64,000 nt of DNA. Source: CALOBA01 sp942491465. Lineage in GTDB: Bacteria; Pseudomonadota; Gammaproteobacteria; Chromatiales; Chromatiaceae. Positions 1-9,571 of the stretch are shown one piece after another. Under the pieces are notes generated by a model. That model worked only from the letters and a program-made list of their open reading frames with translations. It ran no database searches and was not told the origin of the DNA. Position 1 is the first letter of the stretch. Each line of letters begins with the position of its first letter. The position numbers and the translations under genes are program-made. The stretch spans positions 105,848-169,847 of the forward strand of contig CALOBA010000008.1 in NCBI GenBank assembly GCA_942491465.1. Direction: 5' to 3'.

Positions 1-1785
1 GGCGACCGCACCGAGTTTCTCGGTCGCAACGGCACCATGCGCCGCCCGGCCGCGCTCACCCGAGCGCGGCTGTCCGGCCGGGTCGGCCCGGCGCTGGACG
101 CCTGCGGCGCGCTGCAGGTGGCCGTCGATCTGGCCCCCGGTGCGACCCACGAGATCGTCTTCCGGCTCGGCGTGGTGGGCCGGCGCGGCGCCGACGAGGC
201 CAGCAGCCTGGTGCATCGCTGCCGCGGCGCCACCGCCGCCCGCGAGGCGCTGGAGGCGGTGCAGGCGTACTGGACCCGCACGCTCGGCGCCGTGCAGGTG
301 GAGACGCCGGACCCGTCCCTCGATCTGCTCGCCAACGGCTGGCTGCTATACCAGACCCTGGCCTGCCGGCTGTGGGCGCGCAGCGGCTACTACCAGTCCG
401 GCGGCGCCTTCGGCTTCCGCGATCAGCTGCAGGACGCGATGGCGCTCATCCACACCGTGCCCGAGGGCCTGCGCGAGCAGCTGCTGCGTTGTGCCGGCCG
501 CCAGTTCCGCGAAGGCGACGTCCAGCACTGGTGGCATCCGCCCGTGGGCCGGGGCGTGCGCACCCGCTGCTCCGACGATTATCTATGGCTGCCGCTGGCC
601 ACCTGCCGCTATGTCCTGGCCACCGGCGACACCGGCGTGCTCGACGAGCCGGCGCCGTTCCTGGATGGCCGCCTGGTCGGCGGCGAGGACGACTCCTACT
701 ACGACCTTCCCGGCCAGTCGGACGAATCAGCGAGCCTCTATGACCATTGCGTCCGCGCCATCGAGCACGGCCTGCGCACGGGGGAGCACGGCCTGCCGCT
801 GATGGGCTCCGGCGACTGGAACGACGGCATGAACCTGGTGGGCATCAAGGGCCGCGGCGAGAGCATCTGGCTCGGCTTCTTCCTCCACCAGGTCCTGCGG
901 CACTTCGCCGAGGTGGCGCGCCGACGCGGCGACCAGCCATTCGTCGAGCGCTGCCAACACGAGGCCGAGCGCCTGCGCCTGAGCCTGGAGCAGCACGGCT
1001 GGGACGGCGCCTGGTACCGGCGCGCCTACTGCGACGACGGCACCCCGCTGGGCTCCTCCACCAGCCCGGAGTGCCAAATCGACTCCATCGCCCAGAGCTG
1101 GTCGGTGCTGTCCGAGGCCGCCGAGCCCACGCGCGCGCGCCAGGCCATGGAGGCCCTGGACACCCACCTGGTCCGCCGCGACGCCGGCCTGATCCAGCTG
1201 CTGGAGCCGCCCTTCGACCAGTCCCCCCTCGAGCCCGGCTACATCAAGGGCTACGTCCCCGGCGTGCGCGAGAACGGTGGGCAATACACCCACGCCGCCA
1301 TCTGGGCCACCATGGCCTTCGCCCATTTGCGCCACCGCACCCGCGCCTGGGAACTGTTCGACCTCATCAACCCCATCAACCACGGCCGCACCCCCGCCGA
1401 CATCGCCACCTACAAGGTCGAGCCCTACGTCATCGCCGCCGACGTCTACGGCGTCGCCCCACACATCGGCCGCGGCGGCTGGACCTGGTACACCGGCTCC
1501 GCCGGCTGGATGTATCGACTCATCGTCGAATCCCTGCTCGGGCTGCGACTGGAAGGCGAGACCCTGCGCCTCGAGCCCTGTCTGCCCGCGCACTGGGACG
1601 GGTTCAAGATCCACTACCGGTATCGCGGGACCAGCTATGGGATCAGCGTCACCCAGGGCTCGGAAGCGGAAGGCGGACCGCAGCTGACCGTCGATGGCGT
1701 CGCGCAAACCGATGGCGCAATCCCCTTGGTCGACGACCATCGGCAACACGCGGTCGAGGTGAACATAGCGCCCCGGCCGGAGTGA
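1..1785 (+). CDS. GH94-family cyclic beta-1,2-glucan synthase/phosphorylase-type protein, 5'-partial
   Basis: The reading frame is open from base 1 and the first codons (DRTEFLGRNG) already match the family, so the gene starts outside the window; 594 residues are visible. Seen: the GDWNDG motif near visible residue 270, which carries the general acid of GH94 enzymes, and the GYVPGVRENGGQYTH block near residue 417, followed by the helical barrel and C-terminal beta domain. Members either phosphorolyse beta-glucosidic links or form the C-terminal part of the giant cyclic beta-1,2-glucan synthases (NdvB/ChvB). The DRxEFLGR entry block is typical of the NdvB type, so the latter is more likely, but the glycosyltransferase part is not visible. 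No neighbour in the window helps decide. Confidence 0.85.
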   Translation, partial: GDRTEFLGRNGTMRRPAALTRARLSGRVGPALDACGALQVAVDLAPGATHEIVFRLGVVGRRGADEASSLVHRCRGATAAREALEAVQAYWTRTLGAVQVETPDPSLDLLANGWLLYQTLACRLWARSGYYQSGGAFGFRDQLQDAMALIHTVPEGLREQLLRCAGRQFREGDVQHWWHPPVGRGVRTRCSDDYLWLPLATCRYVLATGDTGVLDEPAPFLDGRLVGGEDDSYYDLPGQSDESASLYDHCVRAIEHGLRTGEHGLPLMGSGDWNDGMNLVGIKGRGESIWLGFFLHQVLRHFAEVARRRGDQPFVERCQHEAERLRLSLEQHGWDGAWYRRAYCDDGTPLGSSTSPECQIDSIAQSWSVLSEAAEPTRARQAMEALDTHLVRRDAGLIQLLEPPFDQSPLEPGYIKGYVPGVRENGGQYTHAAIWATMAFAHLRHRTRAWELFDLINPINHGRTPADIATYKVEPYVIAADVYGVAPHIGRGGWTWYTGSAGWMYRLIVESLLGLRLEGETLRLEPCLPAHWDGFKIHYRYRGTSYGISVTQGSEAEGGPQLTVDGVAQTDGAIPLVDDHRQHAVEVNIAPRPE

Positions 1786-2705
1786 CCTTGGCCGTCTGAC
1801 CAGACGCTTATCGAGGTGTTGTTGTCGCTGATCCGTGTCGGCCTGGAGGCCGACCCTCCCGGGGCGACGCTTCCGGGCCGACGCTCCTTCACCGATGCTC
1901 CCGCCGTGGACCGCATGGGACGCAGCGGCCGGGGGGTCCCGGGAGGGTCGCCCTCCAGGGCGACACGTATTCGCCGCGGACGCTGAGCGGCGATGGGCGT
2001 TCCGCGGTCAGCACCTCCCACCGCAGCGCGAAAAGGTAACTGCTCAAGAGGTCGGGGCCGGGTTGCGGTTTGAGCAGCGGCGTCTCGCCGCTGATCGGCC
2101 GCGGCGGCTCGGGGGCGAGACGCCCGCGCTCCGGGAATGGCTGGCTTGACCCGTTAGTCAAGCGTGTTTCGTAGTTTCTATTCTTCGGCGGGCGTGTTTC
2201 GGTTGTTTCTGAACCATTACTTACGGCCCCTGGGCCGGCTTTGGTCTGCCATTCTCGAACATGATCATCGAAGCCTCCGGAGAACAGGATGAAACCTATG
2301 ACGGGCACCTGGCCGATGGCCCTGCTCCCGCTCGGCTATGCAACCAGGAGGATCTACCCCGCAGGACTCAGGGCCGTAGCAGCGCTGCGGAAGTCCCGAG
2401 GCCACCGGCGCTGTGGGAGCGACTTGCAGTCGCGATCTTCCGCGTCGCGGCAGTCGCGATTGCAAATCGCTCCCACAGGTGCCGCCGGTCTCGTCAGTTT
2501 CGCGGCAAAGCACTAGCGGGGCGGATTGCTTCCGTCAACCGCGCTTTGCAGGCTGCATCCCGAGTCCGGCGGGCTCGCAAACGCCACGGCGCATCGACGC
2601 GCCTGCGGGACTTCTCCTCAAAGCCTCCCGGGTTCCTTCAACCCCGATCCCATATCGTCCTGCACCATCGACTGGGACAGACCACCAGCCCAGCAGGAGT
2701 GCGAC
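1786..2705. other. 920-bp non-coding stretch with inverted repeats
   Basis: No convincing gene is seen. It holds an imperfect inverted pair (about 1837-1865 against 1937-1966, both built around GGAGGCCGACCCTCCCGGG-like sequence) and a REPIN-like repeat at 2379-2510 described separately. A CAGGAG at about 2692-2697 is the likely ribosome binding site of the downstream PqqD-like gene. Confidence 0.5.
2379..2510. repeat. REPIN-like palindromic repeat, copy 1
   Basis: About 130 bp that recur almost unchanged at 59306-59435. The core is a hairpin with arms GTGGGAGCGACTTGCAGTC and its near complement ending in CGCTCCCAC. This GTGGGAGC type of end is characteristic of bacterial REP sequences mobilised by RAYT transposases. 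The two copies differ by only a few bases, including one lost base in the GCCGCCGGTC stretch, although they lie 57 kb apart. Confidence 0.8.
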
Positions 2706-3005
2706 ATGACAGGCCCCTTACTCGGTACCTCCCAGCGCCGATCCGATAGCGCCCGATCCGGCGCGTCCCCGCGCTCGCGCTTCGGCGACCTGACCCTGAG
2801 CGACGGGGGGCACGTCTTCGACCGCAAGACCGGGCGCAGCTATCAGGTCAACCCGAGCGGCTGCCTGATCCTGGAGCTGACCCGGGCCGGTTGTTCGGCG
2901 CCGCAGGTGATCGACGCCCTCGCCAGCCGCTACGCCCAGCATCCGGCGGTGGTGACGGCGGCCGTCGATGCCTTTTACCGCCAGATGGAGAGGTACTTGC
3001 CGTGA
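2706..3005 (+). CDS. PqqD-like (RiPP recognition element fold) small protein
   Basis: 99 residues. The centre and C-terminus (FGDLTLSDGGHVFDRKTG, then NPSGCLILEL and a helical tail) follow the PqqD pattern. That is a short winged-helix-like fold which in PQQ and other RiPP pathways binds a precursor peptide or presents it to a modifying enzyme. The ATG at 2706 is chosen because CAGGAG lies six bases upstream; an extension to 2526 has no family similarity. The stop overlaps the GTG start of the ATP-grasp gene by four bases, so the two are translationally coupled. No precursor peptide gene was recognised nearby, so the binding partner is unknown. Confidence 0.75.
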   Translation: MTGPLLGTSQRRSDSARSGASPRSRFGDLTLSDGGHVFDRKTGRSYQVNPSGCLILELTRAGCSAPQVIDALASRYAQHPAVVTAAVDAFYRQMERYLP

Positions 3006-4129
3006 CTGCCCGCATCGGCGTTTCGCCCTGGTCGCATTGGACCGTGGCCGTCACCGGCATCAACGCGCAGCCGGAGAATCCCGGGCCGGGCTGCGCGGTG
3101 GCGCGCTGTCTGAGCGAGGTGAGCGGGTTTCGCGGCCGGGTGCTCGGCCTCGGCTACGAGACCCTGGATGCCGGGCTGTATCAGCCCGACGACTGTTCCG
3201 GCGGCTATCTGCTGCCCTATCCCGCCACCGGCAGCCAGGCGCTGCGGGAACGGCTGGAGCACATCCTGAGCTGCGAGCGCATCGATGCCATCATCCCGAG
3301 CCTGGACGCCGAACTGCCCAACTTCATCGCCTTGCAGCCGGTCCTAGCCAAGCAGGGCGTGCGTCTGTTGCTGCCCGATCGGGCGCAGTTGCGCGACCGG
3401 GACAAGGACCGACTGCCGGCGCTGTGCGCGCGGGCCGGGGTGTCGACGCCGCGGGTGCGACCGATCAGCGATGCGCGCTTCTTCGCGCGCTGCACCAGCG
3501 CGGAGGAGGGCGGTTGGACCTGGCCGTTGGTGGTCAAGGGCGTGTTCTACGACGCCTTCGTGGTGCAGGACGCCGAAGAGGCGGCCGTGCGCTTTCGCGA
3601 GATCGCCGATGCCTGGGGCTATCCGGTGCTGGTGCAGTCCCATGTCACCGGCGATGAGGTGAACCTGACCGCGCTGGGCGACGGCAGCGGTGCCCTGATC
3701 GGCCCGGTGATGATGCGCAAGCAGGCCGTCACCGACAAGGGCAAGGCCTGGGCCGGCGTGACCATCGACGACGACGATCTGCTGGCCGCCGGGGAGCGCC
3801 TGATGCGGGCGCTGGCCTGGCGCGGCCCGCTGGAGCTGGAATTACTGCGCGACGGCGCCGGCGACCTGCACCTCATCGAGATCAATCCGCGCTTTCCGGC
3901 CTGGGTCTACCTCTGCCACGGCGCCGGACGCAACCTGCCGGCGGCCCTGTTGGCCCTGCTGCACGGGACCGCTGCCGCGGACCTGCCGCTGGCCGCGCCG
4001 CGCCCCGGGGTCACCTTCATCCGCCACGCCCGCGATCTGATCGTCGGCATGGACGACCTGGTGAGTCTCACCATGACCGGCGCGACGACCGCGCGCGACC
4101 CGCAACCGCGCTGTCGCCTGAGCGCATGA
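3002..4129 (+). CDS. ATP-grasp ligase
   Basis: 375 residues from a GTG that overlaps the PqqD-like stop. The N-terminal Rossmann-like domain (VAVTGINAQPENPGPG) is followed by the ATP-grasp fold. Metal- and ATP-binding acidic residues are visible in LELELL and in EINPRF near residues 280-298, and VVKGVFYDAFVV supplies the ATP-binding lysine strand. ATP-grasp enzymes form an acyl-phosphate from a carboxylate and transfer it to an amine or thiol; the layout resembles carbamoyl-phosphate-synthase-like and PylC-like members. Substrate unknown. The stop overlaps the next ATG (ATGA), so it is co-translated with the decarboxylase; with the PqqD-like partner this suggests modification of an amino acid or peptide. 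Confidence 0.8.
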   Translation: MTARIGVSPWSHWTVAVTGINAQPENPGPGCAVARCLSEVSGFRGRVLGLGYETLDAGLYQPDDCSGGYLLPYPATGSQALRERLEHILSCERIDAIIPSLDAELPNFIALQPVLAKQGVRLLLPDRAQLRDRDKDRLPALCARAGVSTPRVRPISDARFFARCTSAEEGGWTWPLVVKGVFYDAFVVQDAEEAAVRFREIADAWGYPVLVQSHVTGDEVNLTALGDGSGALIGPVMMRKQAVTDKGKAWAGVTIDDDDLLAAGERLMRALAWRGPLELELLRDGAGDLHLIEINPRFPAWVYLCHGAGRNLPAALLALLHGTAAADLPLAAPRPGVTFIRHARDLIVGMDDLVSLTMTGATTARDPQPRCRLSA

Positions 4130-5679
4130 ACAGGCCGCCAACCCAACCGAGGACCGATACCGTGCAAACCACCCATTGGGAAGCCCCCAGCATCCGGCCG
4201 CTGGAGTTCAATCGTCTGAACAAGTTCGGCCAGCGCCGGGCAGGCCCCGGCATGCAGGAGGCCGTCGATGGGGTCGCCATCGCGGCGTTGGTGGAGCGCT
4301 TCGGCTCGCCGCTGTTCGTCACCTCCGAGGAGCGGCTGCGGGCGAATGTCCGCCGACTGCGGCAGGCCTTCGTCAGCCGCGGGGTGGACCCCATCCACGG
4401 CTGGTCCTACAAGACCAACTACAACGCCGCCCTGTGCAGCCTGTTGCACCAGGAAGGGTCCTGGGCCGAGGTGGTGTCGCGCTTCGAGTACGAGAAGGCG
4501 CGCCGCTTGGGCGTCCCCGGCGAGCGCATCCTGTTCAACGGGCCGCACAAGCCGCGCGCCATCCTGGAGCGTGCCCTGGCCGACGGGGCGCACCTGCACG
4601 TCGATCACCTCGACGAGTTGGCGACCATCGAGGCAATCGCGCGGCAGCGGCGCGCGCCGGCGGCGGTGGCCTTGCGGCTGAACTTCGATACCGGGTTCAC
4701 CGAGCCCTGGAGTCGATTCGGTTTCAATCTGGAGTCCGGTGAGGCACGCGAGGCCATCGCCCGGATAAAGGCCAGCCCGCACCTGCGGCTGATCGGGCTG
4801 CACAACCATATCGGCACCTTCATCTGCGACCCGCGCGCCTACGCCGCCCAGGTGGAGACCCTGTGTGCGCTGATGCAGGAACTCGAGGCCGACGGTGAGA
4901 CGCGCCTCGCCTACCTGGACATCGGCGGTGGTCTACCCTCGCGCAACGCCTTGCAGCGTGTCTATCTGCCGCCGGAGCAGGCGGTGCCGGCGCTGGAGGA
5001 CTATGCCGAGGCGATCTGCACGGCGTTTCTCGCGGGTACCGCCTATCGCGGCGAACGCGGCGAGCAACGCCCGCGCTTGATCCTGGAGACCGGGCGCGCG
5101 GTCATCGACGATGCCCAGGTGCTGATCGCCTCCGTCGTCGGCCGCAAGCCGCTGCCGGACGGCACCCCGGCGGTGATCCTGGACGCCGGCGTCAACCTGC
5201 TGTTCACGGCCTTCTGGTACAACCATCAGGTCCGCCTGGCCGCGCCGGCGCGGGGTGAACCGCGCGCCACGACCCTGTTCGGCCCCCTGTGCATGAACAT
5301 CGACGTGGTCCGCGCTTCGGTGCAACTGCCGCCCCTGGCGCCCGGCGACCGGCTGGTGATCTCCCCGGTCGGTGCCTACAACAACACCCAATGGCTGCAG
5401 TTCATCGAGTACCGTCCGGCGGTGGTGATGGTCCACCAGGACCGCGAGGTCAGTGTGATTCGCCGCGCCGAGGACCTCGACGACATCTGTGCGCCGGAGC
5501 GCCTGCCGGAGCGCCTGCGCTGCGGCTGGCCCCTGGAGTCGGACCCGGACCGGTCCGACCAGGACGAGCGGCGCCAGGACCATTCGGGCCAGATCGTGCA
5601 CCCGGCCCCGGCCCCGGCCCGGTCCGACCCGGCGCGGCTGCGCCCGGTCGCACGCAGCACACGGCGCTCGGCCTGCTGA
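4126..5679 (+). CDS. PLP-dependent decarboxylase, LysA / group IV (DAP-Orn-Arg) fold
   Basis: 517 residues. The N-terminal alanine-racemase-like barrel carries the PLP lysine in GWSYKTNYN (about residues 91-99), the glycine-rich phosphate loop DIGGGLPS near 265, and the C-terminal beta domain with the GPLCMNIDV active-site block near 388. These features identify the fold III amino acid decarboxylases (diaminopimelate, ornithine, arginine, carboxynorspermidine). Substrate cannot be told. It is unlikely to be plain lysA, because it sits inside an operon of an ATP-grasp ligase and a transporter-peptidase fusion. The last ~50 residues after LRCGW are rich in Pro, Asp and Arg and look like a disordered tail. 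Confidence 0.82.
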   Translation: MNRPPTQPRTDTVQTTHWEAPSIRPLEFNRLNKFGQRRAGPGMQEAVDGVAIAALVERFGSPLFVTSEERLRANVRRLRQAFVSRGVDPIHGWSYKTNYNAALCSLLHQEGSWAEVVSRFEYEKARRLGVPGERILFNGPHKPRAILERALADGAHLHVDHLDELATIEAIARQRRAPAAVALRLNFDTGFTEPWSRFGFNLESGEAREAIARIKASPHLRLIGLHNHIGTFICDPRAYAAQVETLCALMQELEADGETRLAYLDIGGGLPSRNALQRVYLPPEQAVPALEDYAEAICTAFLAGTAYRGERGEQRPRLILETGRAVIDDAQVLIASVVGRKPLPDGTPAVILDAGVNLLFTAFWYNHQVRLAAPARGEPRATTLFGPLCMNIDVVRASVQLPPLAPGDRLVISPVGAYNNTQWLQFIEYRPAVVMVHQDREVSVIRRAEDLDDICAPERLPERLRCGWPLESDPDRSDQDERRQDHSGQIVHPAPAPARSDPARLRPVARSTRRSAC

Positions 5680-5689
5680 GGTGGTGCGC

Positions 5690-7891
5690 ATGCCACGGGA
5701 GCCGATGCGGCGGCTGCTCATCGCCTACGGGGCCCTGTTCCTGGCCCCGGGGCCGGGGGTGGGTGCCCTGGTGCTGGCGGCGACCCTGGTGGTCCCCGGT
5801 GTCGGCCTGGCGGGCCTGACGGCCGGTCTGGCGGCGCTCGGCGTCCGTGCCTTGCTGCGGTTGCCGGCGCTGGCGGGGGAGGCGGATGTGCTCAACGCCA
5901 TCTACGTCGGTCTGGTGCTCGGCGCGCTGCACGGGGGGGACGCGCGCCTGCTCGTGCTCGCGGCGCTGGGCGGCGCCTTGGTGATCGTGTTGGCCGCGGC
6001 CCTTGGCCCCCTGCTGCGGCAGACCCGCGAGCTGCCCCTGCTTGGGGCGCCGTTCCTCTGTGCCGCCTGGACGCTGTTGCCGGCGGCCAAGGCCCTCGGT
6101 CTGCCGATGCAGGCCTGGACGGCGCTGGTGCCGACCCCTCAATGGCTGGGGCTGCCCCTCGACACCACGCTGAGCACCATGGGTGCCCTGTTCTATGTCG
6201 CGAACCCGATCGCCGGGGTATTGGTGCTGGCGGCGGTGCTGCTCGCCTCGCCGGTGTTGGGGACCTTGGCCCTGACCGGGGGCGGCCTGGCCTGGGGGCT
6301 GATCGCACTGGCCGGGGACGCCACCGGACCCTCGTTGCCGATGCTCGCGGCCTTCAACGGCGCCTTGACCGCGCTGATCCTCGGTTCGCGGGTCAGCCCC
6401 GATGTGCGCGGGCTGGCCGTGACGGCGGGGGGCGTGGTCGCCGCGACCGCCTTCTCCGCCGCCCTGCTGTGGATCCTCTGGCCGCTGGGGCTGCCGCCGC
6501 TGTCGGCGCCTTTCCTGCTTGCGACCTGGTTGGCCCAGGCCGCGCTGCGCCCGGAGCACAGCGCCTTCTGGGCGCGCCTATGGCTGCCCGTGCCCACGCG
6601 CCCCGAGGTCAGCCTGAGCCGTCGGCGCCTGCAGCAGGCACGCGGGGTGGACCCCGCCAGCATCGCCCTGCGACCGCCCTTTCTCGGACGCATGGAGGTG
6701 TCGCAAGCCATGGACGGCGCCCACACCCATCGCGGCCCCTGGCGCTATGCCCTGGACTTCGTGCGCACCGAGCAGGGGCTGAGCTTCCGTGGTCAGGGCG
6801 CCCTGCTGACCGACTACCATGCCTTCGACCTCCCGGTCCTGTCGCCGGTCTGGGGTCGCGTGCTGGCCTGCCGCACCGACATCCCCGACCATGCCCCGGG
6901 GGAGATCAATCTCCAGGACAACTGGGGCAACCATGTGCTGATCGGCCTCGGGGGCGGCGACGCTGTCCTGCTCGCCCATTTGCGCCAGGGCAGCGTCGCC
7001 GTCCTGCCCGGCCAGCAGGTGGAACCGGGTACGCCCATCGCACGCCTCGGCAACTCCGGTCGCTCGACCCAGCCCCATCTGCACCTGCATGTGCAGCGCG
7101 GCGACTGGCTCGGCGCGCCGACCCGCCCCTTCCACCTCGCCGGGTTCGTCGACGACAGGGCGCGCCTGGTGCTGGATGGCAGTCCGGCACGGGGCACCGG
7201 CGTCGCCAACCCGTTGCCCAACCCGGGATTGGCTCAGGCCCTGCGGCCGGCGCCCGGTCGGCAGTGGCGCTTCGCCGTTGCCGGGGGCGACTGGTCATTG
7301 GCGGTGCAGGTCGGGCTGTTGGGCGAGACCCTGCTGGTGTCCAACCGCGGCGGCCATCTGCTGGCCAGCCACACCGATCTGTTGTTTTGTCTCTACCAGC
7401 GCGGTGGGGCCGCGGACCCGCTCTTGGATGCCTTCGCCCTGGCCTTCGGCCTCACCCCGCTGACCGAGCAGGGCGACACCTGGCGCGATGCCCCCGCGGC
7501 GACGCTGCTGGGCTTGGGCGCCGGGGACCGCCTGCGTCGCCTGCTGAGCCCTTCGTCGGCCGGCAACCTCGACAGCCGCTACCAACGCCGCTGGGACGCG
7601 ACCCGGGGTCTCTGGGTGCAGACCGGCCGGCATCGGCTTGCCGCGCTCGGGGGGGCGCGCGATGCCGAGAGCGTCGGCTGGCTGAGCGAGACCGAGGGGC
7701 CGGCAGGCTTTCGCCTTGCCGTGCCCGGGCAGCGGGCGGTTCGCGCCAGGCTTGTGGGCGTAGGCAACCAGGGGGATCATGGCATCCCCGCCTGGTCGGC
7801 GGACGTCGGTCCAGTCCCCATCTCGGCGGCCGTCCCGGTTTCAGGCCCCGCCCCAATCCAGGCCCCCGCCCATCTTCGAGCCCTGCCATGA
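5690..7891 (+). CDS. Urea-transporter domain fused to an M23 metallopeptidase domain
   Basis: 733 residues. Residues 1 to about 310 are a series of hydrophobic segments resembling the bacterial urea transporter (UT) family. After a short basic linker comes an M23/LytM zinc peptidase domain, with metal ligands in HTHRGPWRYALDF (about 345-358) and HLHLHV (about 463-468). M23 enzymes usually cut peptide cross-links in peptidoglycan. A further ~250-residue beta-rich tail is not recognised. Channel-plus-peptidase fusions of this kind are known among proteobacterial sequences but, as far as I know, have no assigned role. The ATG at 5690 follows the decarboxylase stop by ten bases and the end overlaps the kinase start (ATGA). 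A channel for urea or another small amide is plausible given a ligase/decarboxylase operon. Confidence 0.8.
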   Translation: MPREPMRRLLIAYGALFLAPGPGVGALVLAATLVVPGVGLAGLTAGLAALGVRALLRLPALAGEADVLNAIYVGLVLGALHGGDARLLVLAALGGALVIVLAAALGPLLRQTRELPLLGAPFLCAAWTLLPAAKALGLPMQAWTALVPTPQWLGLPLDTTLSTMGALFYVANPIAGVLVLAAVLLASPVLGTLALTGGGLAWGLIALAGDATGPSLPMLAAFNGALTALILGSRVSPDVRGLAVTAGGVVAATAFSAALLWILWPLGLPPLSAPFLLATWLAQAALRPEHSAFWARLWLPVPTRPEVSLSRRRLQQARGVDPASIALRPPFLGRMEVSQAMDGAHTHRGPWRYALDFVRTEQGLSFRGQGALLTDYHAFDLPVLSPVWGRVLACRTDIPDHAPGEINLQDNWGNHVLIGLGGGDAVLLAHLRQGSVAVLPGQQVEPGTPIARLGNSGRSTQPHLHLHVQRGDWLGAPTRPFHLAGFVDDRARLVLDGSPARGTGVANPLPNPGLAQALRPAPGRQWRFAVAGGDWSLAVQVGLLGETLLVSNRGGHLLASHTDLLFCLYQRGGAADPLLDAFALAFGLTPLTEQGDTWRDAPAATLLGLGAGDRLRRLLSPSSAGNLDSRYQRRWDATRGLWVQTGRHRLAALGGARDAESVGWLSETEGPAGFRLAVPGQRAVRARLVGVGNQGDHGIPAWSADVGPVPISAAVPVSGPAPIQAPAHLRALP

Positions 7892-9570
7892 TCCGTCTCA
7901 CCATTCAGCGCAAGGTGTTTCTCGCCACCTTTGCCCAGGCCCTGGTCCTGGTCGGGCTGCTGCTGGGGTTGACGCGCTGGAATCTGGAGCAAGGCTTCAC
8001 CCGCTACGTGGTCGAGACCGAGATCGCCAGCCTCGATAGGCTGGTGACGCAGTTGCAAGACCGCTATGCCAGGGTTGGCGATTGGGGCTTTCTCGAGGAC
8101 GCCGGTCAGCCGTGGAGTCGTGCCTTCGATGCGCCGGGCCGACCCGGCCGGCCCGGTCCGCCCGGTATGATGCCTGCGCCGCCTGAGCAATCGCGGCCGA
8201 CGGACCTCCCCTCAAGTCGAGCGTGGCCGGGCGAGGCGTCGTTGCCGTCGGATGATCTACCCAGACCTGAGGAGGGCGCCTTGGACGCCCACGCCGACGG
8301 CGCCTCGGAGCGCACTTTGGATGCCGATCGCCTCGGCAGGCCGATGCCGGAGTGGGCAACCTTTGGTGAATTTCCGCCGCCCTTTCCGAATCCGCGCGGC
8401 TTCGGCGGTCCTCCGCCGCCGGCCTTCGGCGGCAACCCCCCACCGTTCGGAGCACCGGCGCGGGGGCTCGCCGGTGGGCTCGAGATCGGTTCGCGCCTGT
8501 CCATTCGCGACACCGCGGGTCGGGTCCTGGTCGGCAACACGCGCAGCGACGGCATCTCCGCGAGCCGCCCCCTCCGCGTCGGCGGCCAGACCGTCGGCGA
8601 TCTGGTGCTGAGCGCGCCGGCGACCGGGGCGGCGCAGGACGCCGCCTTCCTCGCCTCCCAGACCCGCGACCTGTGGCTCTCCGCCCTGGCGGCCCTGGCC
8701 CTTTCGATCATCGTCGCCGCGCTCTTGGCCCGTCAGTTCCTCGGGCCCATCAAGGCGCTGGCGCGCGGGGCGCGCCGGATCACCGAGGGTCGCCCATCGC
8801 AGCGTATCGTCGTGCGGGGGGCGGATGAGCTCAGCGCCTTGGCGGCCGACTTCAATACCATGGCCGACATGCTCGAGCGCACCGAGGAGGCGCGCCGCGG
8901 CTGGGTAGCGGACAGCTCCCATGAGTTGCGCACCCCCATCGCCGTGCTGCGGGCCGAGATCGAGGCCCTGCAGGACGGGGTGCGCAGCGCCGACGAGCGC
9001 ACCCTCGCCCGGCTGCTCAAACGCGTGCTGCAGATGGGGCAGCTGGTGGATGACCTGCGGCAGACGCTGGATCGCGACAGGGCGGAGCTCGAGCTGCATC
9101 TCATACCGTTGGAGCCCCTTGAGCTGCTACGCGAGACCCTGGAGGACTTCCGTCCGCGTCTGGTCGCGGCGGACCTGACCCTGGACACCGGCGGTCTGCC
9201 TGAGCCTGATCCGGGCTGGCGTATCCGCGGCGATGCGGAGCGCTTGGCGCAGGTGTTCGGCAACCTGATCGAGAACAGCCTGCGCTACACCCGCTCCGGG
9301 GGGCGGCTGAGGGTGGCGGCGAGCGCCGCGCACGGGCGCCTGCGCCTGCAATTCGACGACACCCCGCCGGCGCCGCCGGACAAGGCCATGGGGCGTCTGT
9401 TCGAGCGCTTCTTCCGCGCCGAGGCCTCGCGCAGCCGGCTGTACGGCGGCGCCGGGCTTGGGCTCGCCATCTGCAAGACCCTGGTGTCCGACCACGGCGG
9501 GAGCATCGCCGCCGCCCGCTCGGACCTGGGCGGCCTGTGCATCCGAATCGACTTGCCGTTGGAGTGCTGA
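7888..9570 (+). CDS. Two-component sensor histidine kinase, BaeS/CpxA-like
   Basis: 560 residues. One membrane helix (about 9-28), a periplasmic stretch with an unusual Pro/Gly-rich segment (about 75-205, runs such as GGPPPPAFGG), a second helix near 255-280, HAMP, then a HisKA H-box SSHELRTPIAVL near 343, the N-box NLIENSLRYT near 461 and a G-box GAGLGLAICK near 525. It should autophosphorylate on the H-box histidine and pass the phosphate to the adjacent regulator. The start overlaps the urea-transporter/M23 gene by four bases, so the kinase is made with the genes it probably controls. The low-complexity periplasmic insert may be a flexible sensor or wall-spanning spacer. Confidence 0.9.
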   Translation: MIRLTIQRKVFLATFAQALVLVGLLLGLTRWNLEQGFTRYVVETEIASLDRLVTQLQDRYARVGDWGFLEDAGQPWSRAFDAPGRPGRPGPPGMMPAPPEQSRPTDLPSSRAWPGEASLPSDDLPRPEEGALDAHADGASERTLDADRLGRPMPEWATFGEFPPPFPNPRGFGGPPPPAFGGNPPPFGAPARGLAGGLEIGSRLSIRDTAGRVLVGNTRSDGISASRPLRVGGQTVGDLVLSAPATGAAQDAAFLASQTRDLWLSALAALALSIIVAALLARQFLGPIKALARGARRITEGRPSQRIVVRGADELSALAADFNTMADMLERTEEARRGWVADSSHELRTPIAVLRAEIEALQDGVRSADERTLARLLKRVLQMGQLVDDLRQTLDRDRAELELHLIPLEPLELLRETLEDFRPRLVAADLTLDTGGLPEPDPGWRIRGDAERLAQVFGNLIENSLRYTRSGGRLRVAASAAHGRLRLQFDDTPPAPPDKAMGRLFERFFRAEASRSRLYGGAGLGLAICKTLVSDHGGSIAAARSDLGGLCIRIDLPLEC

Positions 9571-9571
9571 C

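Noticed and set aside
727..1749. 340-codon minus-strand frame opposite the GH94 gene
   Set aside because: Shadow frame of the catalytic domain with no recognisable motif.
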